Of a stretch of 64,000 nt of DNA, positions 1 through 6,986 are shown one piece after another. Below the pieces are notes generated by a model. It saw nothing but the letters and a program-made list of their open reading frames with translations, was not told the origin of the DNA and did no database searches. Position numbers and translations under genes: made by a program. The stretch covers positions 124,001-188,000 of the forward strand of contig CAVQFM010000007.1 of assembly GCA_963711705.1 (NCBI GenBank), given 5' to 3'. Each line of letters starts with the position of its first letter. The first letter of the stretch is position 1. This stretch comes from RYN-230 sp963711705 (GTDB taxonomy: Bacteria > Actinomycetota > Actinomycetes > Streptosporangiales > Streptosporangiaceae).

Positions 1-39
1 CTGGAGCAGCGCGACCGCCAGCTGGCCGGGGGCCGCTGA
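1..39 (+). CDS. C-terminal end of an upstream gene (partial)
   Basis: The first 13 codons are open and end in TGA at 37-39, giving a tail that reads LEQRDRQLAGGR. This looks like the end of a plus-strand gene that begins outside the window. It is too short for a family assignment. The next gene starts about 65 bases downstream behind its own promoter. Confidence 0.3.
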   Translation: MEQRDRQLAGGR

Positions 40-60
40 CCAGCCACGCCACCGCCCCTA

Positions 61-80
61 TATATGAGTTGACTTATATA
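61..80. promoter_or_regulatory. Palindromic operator, probably ArsR autoregulatory site
   Basis: TATATGAGTTGACTTATATA is an imperfect 20-base palindrome (8 of 10 base pairs match about the centre at 70/71). It is strikingly AT-rich against its surroundings. It covers the -35 element of the promoter driving the ArsR-family gene that starts at 105. ArsR/SmtB repressors usually bind 12-2-12-like AT-rich palindromes over their own promoters, so autorepression is the natural reading. The link to this regulator is inference from position. Confidence 0.6.
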
Positions 81-97
81 AGCAGGGCCCGTAACTT
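69..97 (+). promoter_or_regulatory. Promoter of the arsR-type gene, leaderless
   Basis: TTGACT (69-74) and TAACTT (92-97) are separated by 17 bases. The predicted start of transcription falls at about 104-105, exactly where the GTG codon preferred for the ArsR gene lies. This implies a leaderless transcript and argues against the upstream TTG at 69 as the start, because that codon is inside the -35 box. Confidence 0.55.
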
Positions 98-104
98 GGG
101 TGCT

Positions 105-464
105 GTGCACGCGTTCGAGGTGCTCGGCGACCCGGTGCGGCGCCGGATCCTGGAGCTGATCGCGGACGGCGAGCAGGCCTCGGGAGCGGTCTGCGCGGTG
201 ATCAGGCGGGAGTTCGGGATCTCCCAGCCGGCCGTCTCCCAGCACCTGAAGGTGCTGCGGGACAGCGGTTTCGCGACCGTGCGGCCGGTGGGCACCCGGC
301 GGCTGTACGCGGTGAGCCCGGCGCCACTGCGCGAGGTCGACGAGTGGCTGGACCGGTTCCGCCGCTTCTGGACCCCGCACCTGGAGGCACTGGCCACCGA
401 GCTGGCCCGGGGCCGGCGGGCGCGGCGCACCCAGCCCGATCACGACCACGGGAGCTCGTCATGA
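105..464 (+). CDS. ArsR-family HTH transcriptional regulator
   Basis: A 119-residue winged-helix protein. The N-terminal segment HAFEVLGDPVRRRILELIADGE is the typical first helix pair of ArsR regulators. ISQPAVSQHLKVLRDSGF is the recognition helix region, followed by the wing (VRPVGTRRLYAV). No clear metal-binding cysteine pair is visible, so it probably belongs to the non-metal subgroup that is often paired with AHSA1 proteins. It overlaps the next gene by ATGA, so the two are translationally coupled. The start is taken as GTG at 105 because the promoter is placed for a leaderless message; the open frame extends to a TTG at 69. An AT-rich palindrome upstream suggests autorepression. Confidence 0.85.
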   Translation: MHAFEVLGDPVRRRILELIADGEQASGAVCAVIRREFGISQPAVSQHLKVLRDSGFATVRPVGTRRLYAVSPAPLREVDEWLDRFRRFWTPHLEALATELARGRRARRTQPDHDHGSSS

Positions 465-1096
465 TCGATGTAGTCCAGCAGATCAACGCGGTGCGGCGGC
501 AGGTCGGCAGCCAGGTGATCGAGGCCGGCCAGGCCCGCACCGTGATCATCAGCCAGGTGTACCCGGTCCCGGCCGAGGACCTCTGGGACGCGTGCACCAG
601 CCCCGAGCGCATCCGCCGCTGGTTCCTGCCGGTGTCCGGGGACCTGCGGCCGGGCGGCCACTACCAGCTCGAGGGCAACGCGGGCGGCACCGTGCAGGCC
701 TGCGAACCGCCAAACCGCTTCAGCGCCAGCTGGGAGTTTGGCGGGCAGGTCAGCTGGATCGAGGTCCGGCTGACCCCGGGCCGCCGCGGCACCCGGCTGC
801 AGATCGAGCACCTGATCCCGGCGGACGAGCGGTGGGCCGAGTTCGGCCCGGGCGCCGTCGGTGTCGGCTGGGACATGGCGCTGCTCGGGCTGGCCGGCCA
901 CCTCTCCTCCGGGGCGGCGGTGTCCCCGGAGGAGGGCGCGGCCTGGGCCGCCTCTCCCGAGGGCCGTCAGTTCATGACGCTGAGCAGCCAGCGCTGGGAG
1001 AAGGCGGATGCGGTGGCAGGCACCGACGCATCCACCGCCCGGGCCGCGGCCGAGCGGACCATTGCCGCCTACACCGGCGCGGCCCCGGCCAGCTAA
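461..1096 (+). CDS. SRPBCC / AHSA1-type START-like domain protein
   Basis: A 211-residue protein with an AHSA1 (Aha1 C-terminal-like) fold. The core runs from about residue 25 to 150 and includes PVPAEDLWDACTSPERIRRWF, the usual ligand-cavity entrance, and the later segment SWIEVRLTP. The start ATG (461) overlaps the stop of the arsR-type gene, with GGAG at 451-454 as ribosome binding site. ArsR-AHSA1 pairs are common in actinomycetes; the START-like protein binds a hydrophobic ligand, but its identity is unknown. A C-terminal alanine-rich helical extension (about residues 150-211) follows the domain. Confidence 0.8.
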   Translation: MIDVVQQINAVRRQVGSQVIEAGQARTVIISQVYPVPAEDLWDACTSPERIRRWFLPVSGDLRPGGHYQLEGNAGGTVQACEPPNRFSASWEFGGQVSWIEVRLTPGRRGTRLQIEHLIPADERWAEFGPGAVGVGWDMALLGLAGHLSSGAAVSPEEGAAWAASPEGRQFMTLSSQRWEKADAVAGTDASTARAAAERTIAAYTGAAPAS

Positions 1097-1102
1097 GGCG
1101 GG

Positions 1103-2041
1103 TCAGGCGGCTAGCTCGGAGTAGTGGCTGGCGTCGCCCTTGCGCACCACGCTGGTGTCGCCGTTGATGCCGACCGGGACGTCCCCGGCCACGGTGACCC
1201 GGTGCAGCAGCCGGGGCAGGTCGTCGTAGTCGGCCACCGCGTAGTGCTGGGTGGCCCGGTTGTCCCAGATCGCGATGTCACCGGGGCGCCAGGTCCACCG
1301 CACGGTGTTCTCCAGCCGGGTGATGTGCCGCTGCAGCAGCGCGAACAGCGCGGCCGAGTCGGCCGAGCTGAGCCCGGTGAACGAGCGGACGAAATGGCCG
1401 AGCAGCAGCGCGGGCTCGCCGGTCTCTGGGTGCACCCGGACCACCGGGTGCTCGGTCTCGAACTCCAGGTGGCGGAATTCGGCCCGGTACTCCTGCTCCT
1501 TCACGTCCACCCCGCCGAGCTGCGGCCGGTCCGCCGCGTAGTCGTACAGGTTGGTGTGCACCGCGCGCAGCCCGCCCGCCAGCGCCTGCAGCGCCGGGTG
1601 CAGCCGCTGGTAGGCGGCGGCGGTATTGGCCCACACGGTGCTGCCGCCGTAACGCGGCAGCGTGATCGCCCGCAGCACGCTGATGGCCGGCACCCGGTCC
1701 ACGAACGTGACGTCCGTGTGCCAGCTGTTGGCCTTGCCCTGCTCGGAGTCGATCGGCAGCACCGAGGTCCCGTCGCCGGCCACCGTCGGGTGTGGCCGGG
1801 TCAGCGGGCCGAGCAGGGCCGCGAACGCCCGCTGGTCGGCGTCGGTCGCGTGCTGCTGGCCGCGCAGGAACACGACCTTGTGCGCCAGCAGCGCGGCGCG
1901 CAGCTCGGCCACGGCGGCCGGGGCCAGGTCACCGCCGATCCGCAGCCCGCCGGCCACGGCGCCGATGGCGCCGCCGACTTTGGTCACCGAGATGTGCTGC
2001 GGGATGCCAAGGGCCGCCGGGTGGTCCTGGACGCTGGTCAT
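1103..2041 (-). CDS. TauD/TfdA-family Fe(II)/2-oxoglutarate dioxygenase
   Basis: A 312-residue non-haem iron dioxygenase. The iron ligands are visible as H108-x-D110 (NSWHTDVTF) and the distal histidine near 266 (RATQHYAV), with the 2-oxoglutarate-binding arginine near 281 (LLHRVTV). The segment after the HxD motif (GGSTVWANTAAAY) is close to the mycobacterial alkylsulfatase Rv3406, so cleavage of alkyl sulfates or related sulfonates for sulfur supply is likely; the exact substrate is inference. The start at 2041 has a GAAAGGTG ribosome binding site; the frame extends further upstream but without family similarity. An inverted repeat and a consensus-like TTGACA lie upstream. Confidence 0.85.
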   Translation of the reverse strand: MTSVQDHPAALGIPQHISVTKVGGAIGAVAGGLRIGGDLAPAAVAELRAALLAHKVVFLRGQQHATDADQRAFAALLGPLTRPHPTVAGDGTSVLPIDSEQGKANSWHTDVTFVDRVPAISVLRAITLPRYGGSTVWANTAAAYQRLHPALQALAGGLRAVHTNLYDYAADRPQLGGVDVKEQEYRAEFRHLEFETEHPVVRVHPETGEPALLLGHFVRSFTGLSSADSAALFALLQRHITRLENTVRWTWRPGDIAIWDNRATQHYAVADYDDLPRLLHRVTVAGDVPVGINGDTSVVRKGDASHYSELAA

Positions 2042-2107
2042 GCGAGGCACCTTTCGCCGGGTGGTGGGAATGCCACCAGGCTCCGCCGCCCCTGGGCCTA
2101 ATGTCAA

Positions 2108-2135
2108 GTATTTCGATCGATTAAGTATGAAATAC
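2108..2135. promoter_or_regulatory. Inverted repeat upstream of the dioxygenase gene
   Basis: GTATTTC (2108-2114) and GAAATAC (2129-2135) form 7-base perfect arms around a 14-base AT-rich spacer. Immediately downstream on the minus strand is TTGACA (2107-2102), a perfect -35 hexamer, although no good -10 is seen at standard spacing. A site just upstream of -35 would suit an activator. The regulator is unknown. Confidence 0.4.
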
Positions 2136-2179
2136 CTTCAGGCTTAACGGAATTCACCCCGCGACTGCCTGACGCCGGG

Positions 2180-2629
2180 TCAGTCCTGACCGGCGGGCTC
2201 GAGCACGAACACCGGGATCTGGCGGCTGGTCCGCTGCTGGTACTCGGCGTACGGCGGGTACGCGGCGACCGCGCGGTCCCACCACTCGGCCCGCTCGTCC
2301 CCGGTCACCTCGCGGGCGACCAGGTCGTGCCGGGCCGGGCCGTCCTGCAGCTGCACGTGCGGATTGGCCCGGAAGTTGTAGTACCAGAGCGGGTGCTCCG
2401 GGGAACCGCCCTGCGAGGCCACAGCCGCGTAACGGCCGCCACGCTCCACCCGCATCAGCGGCGTCTTGCGTATCTTGCCGGTGCGCGCCCCGCGGTTGGT
2501 GATGATCACCACCGGCAGGCCGGTGCCCTGCAGCGTGGTGCCCTGCGTACCGCCCGAGCTCTCGTACAGCTCAACCTGGTCGCGGACCCAGGCCTGCGTG
2601 CTTGGCTCGTATTCACCCTCGATTGGCAT
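2180..2629 (-). CDS. Nitroreductase/deazaflavin (F420)-dependent oxidoreductase family protein (DDN-like)
   Basis: A 149-residue protein of the split beta-barrel flavin/deazaflavin family. Recognisable parts are the loop IITNRGARTGKIRKTPLMRV and the later WYYNFRANPHVQLQDG stretch, both typical of DDN-type F420H2-dependent reductases. The family reduces quinones or nitro compounds with F420H2, usually in the cytoplasm or at the membrane face. The chosen ATG (2629) begins MPIEGEYEPS, as in homologues; a longer frame begins at 2704 but would overlap the divergent gene at 2646. Only 16 bases separate the two divergent starts. Confidence 0.8.
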   Translation of the reverse strand: MPIEGEYEPSTQAWVRDQVELYESSGGTQGTTLQGTGLPVVIITNRGARTGKIRKTPLMRVERGGRYAAVASQGGSPEHPLWYYNFRANPHVQLQDGPARHDLVAREVTGDERAEWWDRAVAAYPPYAEYQQRTSRQIPVFVLEPAGQD

Positions 2630-2645
2630 ACCGTAAGTCAACATC

Positions 2646-3248
2646 ATGAAGCCAGCAGATATTCGCGCCCTGGCCGAGGTCCGGGCCGAGCTGGACCGGG
2701 TCATCCGCTACGACGACGAGTCGATCGTGGCTGACAAGTGGGTCCGGCAGCGTTATGACTGCGGCTGCTTCGCCAGCCTGGCCCCGGCCCGCCAGGCCAC
2801 GGTCGAGACCGCCTGGCACGAGGCGGGCCACGCGGTCGCCGCGCTGGCCATCGGGGCGCGGTTCAGCTCGGCCAGCATCCAGCACGGCCATGGGTCCGAG
2901 GGCCGGGTGCACCGGGTCACCGGGGCCGGGCCAGACTCGTTCATCATCGACGCGGCGGGCCAGATCGGGCAGCGGCTGCGGGACTGGACCATGCTGGAGC
3001 GCGACGACGAGCTGCGGGCCTGGCTGCCTACCTGGCAGCGTGACGGCGGGGATGCCCGGCGGTTCCGCCAGGCGCTCCGCGGCGCGGACGAGGTCGCGGC
3101 CTGGCGGCGCAGCGAGGCCGTGCTGACCCCGCGGCGGCTGCAGATCCGCCAGGTGGCCCGGGCCCTGCTGGTGTACCCCCGGCACCTGCGCTACGACGTG
3201 ATATCGGCGCTGGCCAAGGCCGGCTGGCCGGCGAAGGCACCACCGTGA
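2646..3248 (+). CDS. Small protein with an M41/M50-like HEAGH zinc-peptidase motif
   Basis: A 200-residue protein containing AWHEAGHAVAALAIG (H58, E59, H62), the zinc-binding helix of FtsH-like (M41) peptidases. There is no AAA+ ATPase domain. A later acidic segment, DGGDARRFRQAL (D136), is placed where short M41-like proteins carry the third metal ligand; that assignment is inference. The segment IIDAAGQIGQRL resembles the middle helix of the same fold. It starts at an ATG only 16 bases from a divergent gene and has no obvious ribosome binding site. Its last 221 bases overlap the convergent universal stress protein frame. Substrate and partner are unknown. Confidence 0.65.
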   Translation: MKPADIRALAEVRAELDRVIRYDDESIVADKWVRQRYDCGCFASLAPARQATVETAWHEAGHAVAALAIGARFSSASIQHGHGSEGRVHRVTGAGPDSFIIDAAGQIGQRLRDWTMLERDDELRAWLPTWQRDGGDARRFRQALRGADEVAAWRRSEAVLTPRRLQIRQVARALLVYPRHLRYDVISALAKAGWPAKAPP

Positions 3249-3675
3249 CCGGCCACCGGGCGGCGCGCACCAGATGTACCGCGAGCGAGCCCACGAACCG
3301 GTGCCCGGCCTTCATCGAGGCGCCGACGATCACCGCGTCGGCCCGCACCTCATCGGCCAGCCGGAGGATCTCGGCGTAGGGGCTGCCCTCGCGCACCACG
3401 AACTCGGCGTCGATGCCGAGCCGGGGAATCTGCGCCTCGAAGTTCCGCCGCAGGTCGGCCGCGACCTCGTCGTACGCTTCCTGCATGGAAATGACCGCGC
3501 CCGCGCCGACCCCGGCCACCGCGTTGTATGGCTGCACATAGAGGCAGACCAGCCGGGAGTGCTGCCGCCGGGCCAGGCCCGCCGCGTACGCCCCGGCCCG
3601 CAGCGACGTGTCCGAACCGTCCAGGGCGGCGAGGATCACGGCGGGCCCGTCCCACGGCTGATCGCTCACCCGCAT
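3028..3675 (-). CDS. Universal stress protein (UspA family) with unusual C-terminal extension
   Basis: The first ~150 residues form a standard UspA domain: VILAALDGSDTSLRAGAYAAG at the N-terminus and ADAVIVGASMKAGHRFVGSLAVHLV near the end, which carries the G-x2-G-x9-G(S/T)-like ATP-binding pattern. Family members normally stop soon after the final strand (here WPVTVVP). This frame instead runs on for about 65 low-complexity Pro/Gly/Ala/Arg residues, all inside the convergent metallopeptidase-like gene. The extension is therefore suspect: a lost stop codon or a frame change are both possible. The start at 3675 (MRVSDQPWDG) fits the family. Confidence 0.7.
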   Translation of the reverse strand: MRVSDQPWDGPAVILAALDGSDTSLRAGAYAAGLARRQHSRLVCLYVQPYNAVAGVGAGAVISMQEAYDEVAADLRRNFEAQIPRLGIDAEFVVREGSPYAEILRLADEVRADAVIVGASMKAGHRFVGSLAVHLVRAARWPVTVVPSPASRPWPAPISRRSAGAGGTPAGPGPPGGSAAAAGSARPRCAARPRPRPRRGAPGGTAGHPRRHAAR

Positions 3676-3793
3676 ACGGTATCGGGGAAAGGGATGATGA
3701 CTCATCAGCGTCGATGAGGAACGCGACGGGGTCTCGCTGACCAATCTGGACCAGCAGCTGTTCCCGGGGGCCGACGCGACCAAACGGGACCTG

Positions 3794-4660
3794 GTGGACT
3801 ACCTGGACGCGATGCGCGACCGGATTCTGCCCGAGCTGCGGGACCGGCCGCTGTCCGTGCTCCGCGTGCTGCGCGGCCAGCAGCCGTTCATGCAGAAGAA
3901 CGTGCCGAAATACACCCCGCCGTGGGTGCGCACGGTCCGGCTGTGGGCGGAAAGTTCCCGGCGCGAGGTGTGCTACGCGCTCTGCGACGACCGCCGCACG
4001 CTGCTCTGGTTCGGCAACCAGCGGGCGGTGGAGTATCACCCGGCGCTGGTCCGGGCCGGTCACTGGGCGCATCCCAGCTACCTGATCCTGGACATCGACC
4101 CGCCGGCCAGCGGGCAGTTCGGCCTGGCCACGGCGGCCGCGTTCCTGATCCGCCAGGCGCTCACCGACAGCGGCCTGGCCGGCGTGGTCAAGACGAGCGG
4201 GGCCAAGGGCGTGCACGTGTTCGTGCCGATCGACGACAGCGTGACGCTGGAAGACGCGGCCGCGGCGACCCGGGCGCTGGCCGCCCGGGCCGAACGGCTC
4301 GACCCGGCCCTGGCCACCACGGCGTTCATCCGGGACGACCGGGCGGGCAAGGTGTTCCTCGATTCGACCCGGGCCGGCGGGGCAACCGTGGTGGCCGCGT
4401 ACAGCCCGCGGATCCGGCCGGGCGTCCCGGTGTCCTTCCCGCTGCCCTGGGCCGACCTGGACCGGGTCACCCCGGACGACTTCACCGTGCGCACCGCGGT
4501 GCGGCTGCTCGGGCCGGGCGACTACTGGGCCAGCCTGATGCCCGCGCCGCAGCGGCTGAGCGCGGACCTGATCGCGGAGGGCCACACGATCCCGATCGCC
4601 CGGGTGCAGGCCATGCACGAAGGAAAGCGGCGGGCGCGCGCCCGCCGCCAGGATGAATAG
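3794..4660 (+). CDS. LigD-type polymerase/primase domain protein (NHEJ), 5' end uncertain
   Basis: A stand-alone polymerase domain of the LigD family. Catalytic features: the metal-binding pair in LILDIDPP, the later aspartate in KVFLDSTR, and the GAKGVHVFVPI histidine motif, followed by YSPRIRPGVPVS. These proteins add ribonucleotides or deoxynucleotides at double-strand break ends; Ku and ligase are not in this window. The first legal start, GTG 3794, truncates the conserved N-terminus: codons 3701-3793 in the same frame still read as family sequence (VSLTNLDQQLFPGADATKR) but contain no ATG, GTG or TTG. A strong GGGGAAAGGG ribosome binding site with ATGATG at 3694-3699 lies in another frame, so a one-base frame change near 3694-3703 is likely. 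Confidence 0.75.
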   Translation: MDYLDAMRDRILPELRDRPLSVLRVLRGQQPFMQKNVPKYTPPWVRTVRLWAESSRREVCYALCDDRRTLLWFGNQRAVEYHPALVRAGHWAHPSYLILDIDPPASGQFGLATAAAFLIRQALTDSGLAGVVKTSGAKGVHVFVPIDDSVTLEDAAAATRALAARAERLDPALATTAFIRDDRAGKVFLDSTRAGGATVVAAYSPRIRPGVPVSFPLPWADLDRVTPDDFTVRTAVRLLGPGDYWASLMPAPQRLSADLIAEGHTIPIARVQAMHEGKRRARARRQDE

Positions 4661-4727
4661 GACATACCGGATCTGTGGGCGCTGAAGTGCGCTCCCGCGG
4701 TACTCCGGGCCCACGAACCAGCCCGGT

Positions 4728-5192
4728 TCAGTGGCGCCGCCGCCATGGGCCCCAGATCAGCCAGCAGACCGCGATGATCGCGATCCACAGCCAGGGGTGG
4801 AACCAGAACCCGAACAGCCCCCAGGGGAACCACAAGTGCGGCAGCGTCGTGTTCCACAGGATCGCGACGAGCAGGATGACCAGCACGACCGGCACGAAAC
4901 GGTGACGTGGCCGGGCTGGCCGCGGGCGGGCCGGCGGCGGGGCGAGCCGGGGCGTCTCCCCCGGCTCGGGCAGATCGTCGAACAGCCCGTCGAGGTCGGC
5001 CTGGGTCTTGGCGCTCATCGCCCGGCTCAGCCGCTCGTCCAGCTCGGCCTGGTCGAGCCGGCCGTCCCCGTAGTGCTGGGCGAGGCGGTCGGCCACGTCG
5101 GATCGTTCCGCGTCGGAGACCCTCATGCTGGCGTCAGCGGTGCTGCGGTCGCGGCGGCGCGGCGTGGAGCCACGCGGGCCTAGCACTGGCAT
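4728..5192 (-). CDS. DUF1707 domain membrane protein
   Basis: A 154-residue protein. DUF1707 occupies about residues 20-75 (MRVSDAERSDVADRLAQHY through DLDGLFDDLP), a short helical domain common at the N-terminus of actinobacterial membrane proteins. A proline/arginine linker and two hydrophobic segments follow (VPVVLVILLVAILWN and the tryptophan-rich WLWIAIIAVCWLIWG). The start ATG at 5192 is favoured by AGGAG nine bases upstream; an in-frame TTG at 5201 abuts that site and is less likely. It is co-oriented with, and just downstream of, the PspC gene, so both may respond to envelope stress. Confidence 0.8.
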   Translation of the reverse strand: MPVLGPRGSTPRRRDRSTADASMRVSDAERSDVADRLAQHYGDGRLDQAELDERLSRAMSAKTQADLDGLFDDLPEPGETPRLAPPPARPRPARPRHRFVPVVLVILLVAILWNTTLPHLWFPWGLFGFWFHPWLWIAIIAVCWLIWGPWRRRH

Positions 5193-5217
5193 CTGTGACA
5201 ACTCCTAGCTGCGCGGG

Positions 5218-5526
5218 TCAGCGCCGGGACTCGAAGAACTCGGCGGCGATGGACTGGTCGCTGCCCTCTTCGGGGATCAGCAGCCAGCCGGCCAGGTACA
5301 CCGGCACGGCGGCGCCGCCGAGGAAGGTCAGCACGGCAAACGCGATCCGGACGAGCGTCACGTCCACGCCCAGGTAGCGGGCGATACCGGAGGCGACTCC
5401 CGCCAGCATCCTGTCCTGCACTGGCCGGTACAGGGTGCGTGGCCCGGTGGGCCGCGGGGGGTTGGGCGGGCCTGACTGCTGCCAGGCCTGTTCCGTGGTG
5501 GCTTCTGGATCAGTAGTGGTGTTCAT
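5218..5526 (-). CDS. PspC domain protein
   Basis: A 102-residue protein with a PspC domain at about residues 30-85 (LYRPVQDRMLAGVASGIARYLGV, then one hydrophobic segment ending YLAGWLLIPEE). PspC proteins are membrane partners in envelope-stress sensing. The gene lies 25 bases upstream of the DUF1707 gene on the same strand and is divergent from a histidine kinase that carries its own PspC domain. The ATG at 5526 is chosen; a longer frame begins at 5562. Confidence 0.8.
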   Translation of the reverse strand: MNTTTDPEATTEQAWQQSGPPNPPRPTGPRTLYRPVQDRMLAGVASGIARYLGVDVTLVRIAFAVLTFLGGAAVPVYLAGWLLIPEEGSDQSIAAEFFESRR

Positions 5527-5568
5527 GACTCCAGCCTGCGGCCCGGGCGGCCGCCACACCATCGGGAA

Positions 5569-5612
5569 GATCCCGGAGCCGACCCTGAGATATCCCGGGG
5601 CCAGATCCGGGG
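5569..5612. promoter_or_regulatory. Repeated GATnCCCGG-type motifs in the divergent pspC / kinase promoter region
   Basis: Three similar motifs lie between the divergent genes: GATCCCGGAG (5569-5578), TATCCCGGGG (5591-5600) and GATCCGGGG (5604-5612). The first two are spaced by 22 bases, about two helical turns. They could be binding sites for the response regulator encoded at 6983. This is inference from spacing and location only. Confidence 0.3.
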
Positions 5613-5657
5613 CTCACCCGGATAGCCGCACACGCGCGGGGGCGCGATGATGGGGGC

Positions 5658-6986
5658 ATGTGGGAACGAACCAGTTCCGCACCGCCAGCCGCGGAAGTGC
5701 CATCTGAGGACCGCTGGCCGCAGCGGCGCCACGGCCTGAGCCGCTGGGCCCGCGGGCCGCGGGCCGACGGCCCGCTGCGCAGGCGGCGGGAGAACGGGCT
5801 GGCCGGCGGGGTGGCGGCGGGCGTGGCCGCCCGTACCGGCCTGGACGTCACCCTGGTCCGGGCGGTGTTCGTGGTGACCGCGGTGTTCAGCGGTTTCGGC
5901 GCGGCCGCCTACGTGCTGGCCTGGCTGCTGATACCCGCGGCCGGCCAGGACACCAGCATCGGGGCTAAGGCGTTCACCGACCGGCGCGGTCTCACGCTCA
6001 CCGCCGGGGTCTGCTCGCTGATCATCGTGCTGCTGCTCATCGCGTCCGCGGTCGGCGCCCCCTGGCTCAGCACGGTGTCCTGGCCGCTGGTCATCACCGC
6101 TGGCGCCCTGGTGCTGATCTGGCGCAATGCCCCGGCCGAGGAGCAGGCCGTGCTGCAGCGGCTGGCCGATCCCCTGCTCGGCATCGCCGCGGGCAGCAGC
6201 CGCCGCCGGATCGTCATCCGGGTGGTGATCGCCGCCCTGCTGCTGGTGGTCGGGCTGAGCATCCTGCTGTCCGGCCGCCACGACTTCGCCGCCGTCCGCC
6301 AGCTGGGCGGGCTCGGCCTGGTCGTCGCCGCAATCCTGGTCGTGCTCGGCCCGTGGTGGCTGCGCATCGCCCGGGACCTGGTGGTGGAGCGGCAGGCTCG
6401 GGTCCGGGCCGAGGAACGGGCCGACATCGCGGCCCGGGTGCACGATTCGGTGCTGCAGACGCTGGCCCTGATCCAGCGCCGGGCCAGCGACCCGCAGCAG
6501 GTGGTCCAGCTAGCCCGGGCGCAGGAACGGGAGCTGCGCAGCTGGCTGTTCGACGGCCAGCCGCCCGGCTCGCTGGACGGGGTCACCCTGGCCGCCGGGA
6601 TCCGGCTCATCCAGCAGGAAGTGGAGGCGCAGCACGGGGTGCCGGTCGAGGCCATCACGGTCGGTGACTGCGATCTGGACGAGGACCTGTCCGCGCTGCT
6701 GGCCGCGGCGCGGGAGGCCACGGTCAACGCGGCCAAATGGTCTGGTGCGGCCGTAGTCTCCCTGTTCGCCGAGGCGGAGCCCACCGAGGTGGCCGTGTAC
6801 GTGCGGGACCGGGGCAAGGGGTTCGACCCGGCGGCGGTGCCCAGTGACCGGAAAGGGCTGACCGAGTCGATCCACGCCCGGATGGCCCGCCGCGGCGGGA
6901 CCGCCGTGGTCCGCAGCACCCCCGGCGAGGGAACCGAAGTAACCCTGCGGATGCCCCGCACGCAGCGCCAGCCGAGCCGGGCATGA
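5658..6986 (+). CDS. PspC-domain sensor histidine kinase (NarL-type)
   Basis: A 442-residue membrane kinase. The N-terminal PspC domain (about 40-100, LRRRRENGLAGGVAAGVAAR) is followed by several hydrophobic helices to about residue 235. The dimerisation/phosphoacceptor helix is of HisKA_3 type with His262 (ARVHDSVLQTL). The ATPase domain carries an N-box (AAREATVNAAKWSG) and a G-box (VRDRGKGFDP). It overlaps the response regulator gene by ATGA, so the pair is co-translated. A GGGGG stretch precedes the ATG. Fusion of PspC to the kinase, next to separate PspC and DUF1707 genes, indicates a cell-envelope stress circuit. Confidence 0.9.
   Translation: MWERTSSAPPAAEVPSEDRWPQRRHGLSRWARGPRADGPLRRRRENGLAGGVAAGVAARTGLDVTLVRAVFVVTAVFSGFGAAAYVLAWLLIPAAGQDTSIGAKAFTDRRGLTLTAGVCSLIIVLLLIASAVGAPWLSTVSWPLVITAGALVLIWRNAPAEEQAVLQRLADPLLGIAAGSSRRRIVIRVVIAALLLVVGLSILLSGRHDFAAVRQLGGLGLVVAAILVVLGPWWLRIARDLVVERQARVRAEERADIAARVHDSVLQTLALIQRRASDPQQVVQLARAQERELRSWLFDGQPPGSLDGVTLAAGIRLIQQEVEAQHGVPVEAITVGDCDLDEDLSALLAAAREATVNAAKWSGAAVVSLFAEAEPTEVAVYVRDRGKGFDPAAVPSDRKGLTESIHARMARRGGTAVVRSTPGEGTEVTLRMPRTQRQPSRA

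Noticed and set aside
344..460. An upstream extension of the AHSA1-type gene to 344
   Set aside because: This part lies in another frame over the ArsR gene, and the ATG at 461 has a good ribosome binding site and ATGA coupling.
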